A stretch of DNA of 34,216 bases from Psychromonas sp. Urea-02u-13 (GTDB taxonomy: Bacteria; Pseudomonadota; Gammaproteobacteria; Enterobacterales; Psychromonadaceae), in contig NZ_PJBZ01000079.1 of assembly GCF_002835995.1 (NCBI RefSeq), forward strand, positions 1 to 34,216, written 5' to 3'. Below, one piece after another: positions 31,872 to 34,216 of this stretch (its first letter is position 1; each line of letters begins with the position of its first letter). The position numbers were made by a program, and so were the translations under genes. The notes beneath the pieces were generated by a model. It saw only the letters and a program-made list of their open reading frames with translations. It was not told the DNA's origin and did no database searches.

Positions 31872-33404
31872 ATGAAAATGTTACCCAATAAATTTAAAAC
31901 ACTACGTATACAGTTAGTGATTGGCTATTTCCTCATTTTATTCATTTTGTCAATTCAAGCAGTGAATACCTACCGTAATATCAATAATAATAAAGAAACG
32001 GGAATTTGGACAAAACATACACTTAACGTGATTGCCGTTGGTCACCAATTAGAGAAAGAATTACTGAACATGGAGACGGGATTACGTGGTTACCTTATTA
32101 CTGGTAGGTTGAATTTTTTAGTCCCTTTTGAACAAGGTAAAACACATTTTATAAAGGTCTATGAAACGACGTTAGGGTTAGTGTCAGACAATATTGAACA
32201 AGTCCGCTTACTCGAGAAAATAAGGGAGTTGCAAGTCCAGTGGCTCTCGTTAGCTGCCGAACCTATTATTGTTGAACGAGACAAAATAATATTAGGGCAA
32301 GTCACTATGCAAGACATCAGTGTGTTGATTGCAAGCGAAACGGGCAAGCAACTGATGGATCAACTGAGGGCTAAGTTACTTCGATTTGTGGCCAATGAAG
32401 AACAGCTTTTAAAGCAAAGAGAGCTAATGGAGTTTAATAATGATGCTGCAGTACAAAATCAAATTATTTGGGGAAGCGTCTTAGCCATACTGATAGCGGG
32501 CATATTAATATCTTTAACTATCCGCGCTATCACTCGACCTATCATTGAAATGACAGATCTGGCGAAACGCATTGCATCAGGGGATTTATCACAAAAAATT
32601 GCACAACCCGGCTCTGATGAAATTGGTGATTTGGCGAGGTCCATTAATGCCATGGTTGATATTTTAAATGAAATTTCAGATCAGGCTGATGCGATTTCTA
32701 ATGGCGATTTTTCGGTTGAGGTGAAGCAAAAAAATGACCATGATAGGCTTGGCATTGCACTTAATGAGATGAAAAAACAAATAAAAGATCGCACCCTAGC
32801 CATGCAGAAAAGTGAACAGCAAATGCAACGCGCCAACGAAAGCTTACAGTTACAAAATACACTCAAATCTCAAGTATCAAAAATAACAGAGATCACTCAG
32901 GGCGCAACACACCTACCTGCTGTATCGGATGCCATTATTTCTGCTTTGGCCAAAATGACTGAATCTGGCCACGGTATCTTATATATATCCGATCGAAAAG
33001 ACGTCAGCGGAACGGCTTACATGACTCTTTCTTTGATGGCCAGTTATGCTTTTGATAATCGTAAAGGGCTGTTAAATGAAATTACATTAGGTGAAGGGTT
33101 AGTAGGGCAGTGCGCAAAAGAAAAAGAGCAGATTTTGATAACTAATGCCCCTGAAGATTACGTTCAAATATATTCTGGTTTAGGTGAAAAAACACCATTA
33201 AATATTCTCGTAACACCTATTATTTTCGAGAAAAAAGTAATGGGGGTGATTGAACTCGCTTCATTTAGCGCATTTTCAAATGCGCAAAGAGAAATGCTGT
33301 CACAAGTGACTATCAATATAGGGGCGGTGTTTAATAATATTCTAAACCTTGAGCAAACTAAAAAGTTATTAGCCGATACACAAAATAATTCCAAATTACA
33401 GTAG
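31872..33404 (+). CDS. Membrane sensor CHASE3 - HAMP - GAF, no output domain
   Basis: A 510-residue paralog of the preceding protein in its cytoplasmic half. Membrane helix at about 15-35; CHASE3 domain (about 45-185) with LLNMETGLRGYLITG, the same family as the duplicated domains of the chemoreceptor at 4811; membrane helix about 197-217; HAMP plus second HAMP-like segment (GDLSQKIAQPG, GDFSVEVKQ); coiled coil; GAF (about 360-495) with GEGLVGQCAKEK and VIELASFS. It ends LLADTQNNSKLQ without an output domain. GGGGAGAG lies just before the ATG at 31872; the ATGs at 31848 and 31878 are alternatives. The gap from the upstream sensor is 83 bases, so the two are likely co-transcribed. Confidence 0.88.
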   Translation: MKMLPNKFKTLRIQLVIGYFLILFILSIQAVNTYRNINNNKETGIWTKHTLNVIAVGHQLEKELLNMETGLRGYLITGRLNFLVPFEQGKTHFIKVYETTLGLVSDNIEQVRLLEKIRELQVQWLSLAAEPIIVERDKIILGQVTMQDISVLIASETGKQLMDQLRAKLLRFVANEEQLLKQRELMEFNNDAAVQNQIIWGSVLAILIAGILISLTIRAITRPIIEMTDLAKRIASGDLSQKIAQPGSDEIGDLARSINAMVDILNEISDQADAISNGDFSVEVKQKNDHDRLGIALNEMKKQIKDRTLAMQKSEQQMQRANESLQLQNTLKSQVSKITEITQGATHLPAVSDAIISALAKMTESGHGILYISDRKDVSGTAYMTLSLMASYAFDNRKGLLNEITLGEGLVGQCAKEKEQILITNAPEDYVQIYSGLGEKTPLNILVTPIIFEKKVMGVIELASFSAFSNAQREMLSQVTINIGAVFNNILNLEQTKKLLADTQNNSKLQ

Positions 33405-33530
33405 GTAAAACGCAGGAAATTATACTTTTTTATTATTAATAAGAGCGACTTAGTCATAAAAATTATTAAATGAGTCTACTTCCTCTTTATTGGTGTGATT
33501 TTTTAAAAAATTTATCTGGAAATCATTTTG

Positions 33531-34184
33531 TTACACGGACAAGTCGCTTGTATTGCTTACCTCTGCAGTTTTCATTGTTTCAGAAAATGCATAGTTATTT
33601 TTCCCTTGGTGTTTTATTTTGTACATCGCTTGGTCGGCTAAATTAACTAATGCATGAGGATCTTTACCATGCTCAGGGTATAAAGCGATACCAATGCTCA
33701 CACCAATATTTATCTCATTATTTTCATATTGATACGCAGTAGCGACTGTTTTAAGCAGTTTTTCTGCTGCCGTTATAATACATTTTCTATCGCTTATGTT
33801 AGTCAATATAATCCAGAATTCGTCACCTCCAACGCGCGCTACTGTATCACCTTCTCTCAAACTGGTGCTAAGGCGAGTTGCCGTTTCTATTAAAACATGA
33901 TCCCCTGCCTCATGACCAAGCGTATCATTAACCGTTTTAAAACCATCAAGATCAATAAACAAAATAGCCATTTTAGTTTGCTTTCGCTTTGCCTTTTCTA
34001 AGCTGCTTACTAGGCAGTCCATAGCAAGTCGTCTTGTTGGTAGCCCCGTTAGCACATCATGATTCGCCATATGAATAATGCGTTGTTCGGCTTTTTTTAA
34101 CGCTGTGATATCTTCTTTTACCGCAACATAATGACTAATATGTCCGTTTTGCGTATTCTCATGATGTCGATCACTCATTCTCAC
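33531..34184 (-). pseudogene. Diguanylate cyclase (PAS end + GGDEF), 5' part missing
   Basis: The open frame gives about 217 residues. It begins with the tail of a PAS/PAC domain (HISHYVAVKEDITALKKAEQRI) and continues into a complete GGDEF domain: DVLTGLPTRR, FIDLDGFKTVNDTLGHEAGD, VARVGGDEFW (GGDEF at 119-123) and GVSIGIALYPEHG. The inhibitory I-site RxxD (REGD, 110-113) is present five residues before GGDEF. The cyclase should make c-di-GMP. The PAS domain lacks its N-terminal two thirds, and the frame meets a TGA at 34194-34196. Bases from about 34165 look like the end of an insertion element, so the first residues (MRMSDR) are probably element-derived. Whether the remainder is expressed is unknown. 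Confidence 0.75.
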
Positions 34185-34216
34185 CGAAGCCGATCAGTCA
34201 TTCTCATTCATGCCGA
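34165..34216. mobile_element. Probable end of an IS21-like element, running out of the window
   Basis: From TGT at 34165 two 23-bp units follow (34168-34190 and 34191-34213). Both start CGATCA, share TCATTCTCA and end GC, and a third unit starts at 34214. IS21-family elements are known for several tandem repeat copies at each end. The sequence interrupts the PAS domain of the diguanylate cyclase. The family call is tentative because no transposase gene is in view. Confidence 0.5.

Overview
The window is an AT-rich chromosomal segment of a Gram-negative gammaproteobacterium, most likely a marine, motile genus of the Alteromonadales (Psychromonas, Moritella, Colwellia or Shewanella type). The evidence is an E. 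coli-like two-domain cytidine deaminase, DeoC and DeoA close to the E. coli proteins, a YnjB-C-D-F set, lipoprotein and Sec signals of Gram-negative type, a chemoreceptor and a GGDEF enzyme. The genus is an inference. No rRNA, tRNA or CRISPR array was seen.

Layout. 1-2.2 kb: 3' part of a TauE/SafE permease, a tautomerase-fold protein, a small membrane protein and a SpoU-type RNA methyltransferase. 2.2-2.8 kb: a DEDDh exonuclease on the minus strand. 2970-4477: a complete Tn5/IS50-like insertion sequence with 19-bp ends, a 9-bp target duplication and a transposase broken by one stop codon just before the catalytic glutamate. 4.8-7.0 kb: a chemoreceptor with two tandem CHASE3 domains. 7.3-11.5 kb: an AraC regulator divergent from a six-gene operon, YHS protein - thioredoxin - DUF2282 peptide - DUF692 - DUF2063 - DoxX. 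The last four are a bufferin-type (metallophore RiPP) biosynthetic set, which makes this the most interesting region of the window. 11.9-14.0 kb: an unrecognised lipoprotein and a small orphan protein. 14.4-19.5 kb: LysR regulator, deoC, deoA, a DUF1097 membrane protein and cdd, a (deoxy)nucleoside catabolism cluster. 19.6-21.5 kb: HxlR regulator divergent from an SDR oxidoreductase and a bicupin. 21.55-21.80 kb: two copies of a 104-bp palindromic intergenic repeat. 21.8-29.2 kb: a minus-strand run in transcription order: TVP38-flavoprotein fusion, ynjB, ynjC, ynjD, ynjF, sterol-desaturase-like hydroxylase. 29.7-33.4 kb: two tandem paralogous membrane sensors that end after a GAF domain and carry no output module. 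33.5 kb to the end: a diguanylate cyclase whose 5' end appears cut off by an IS21-like element running out of the window.

How the genes work together. The bufferin operon would make a secreted, cysteine-modified, metal-binding peptide: DUF692 and DUF2063 modify it in the cytoplasm, Sec exports it, and DoxX acts in the membrane. The added thioredoxin and periplasmic YHS protein suggest redox care of the cysteines and metal handling outside. The deo/cdd block feeds nucleosides into central metabolism. The ynj block combines an ABC importer of unknown substrate with a CDP-alcohol phosphotransferase and a membrane di-iron hydroxylase, which hints at envelope lipids. Short tandem repeats and palindromes are scattered between genes.
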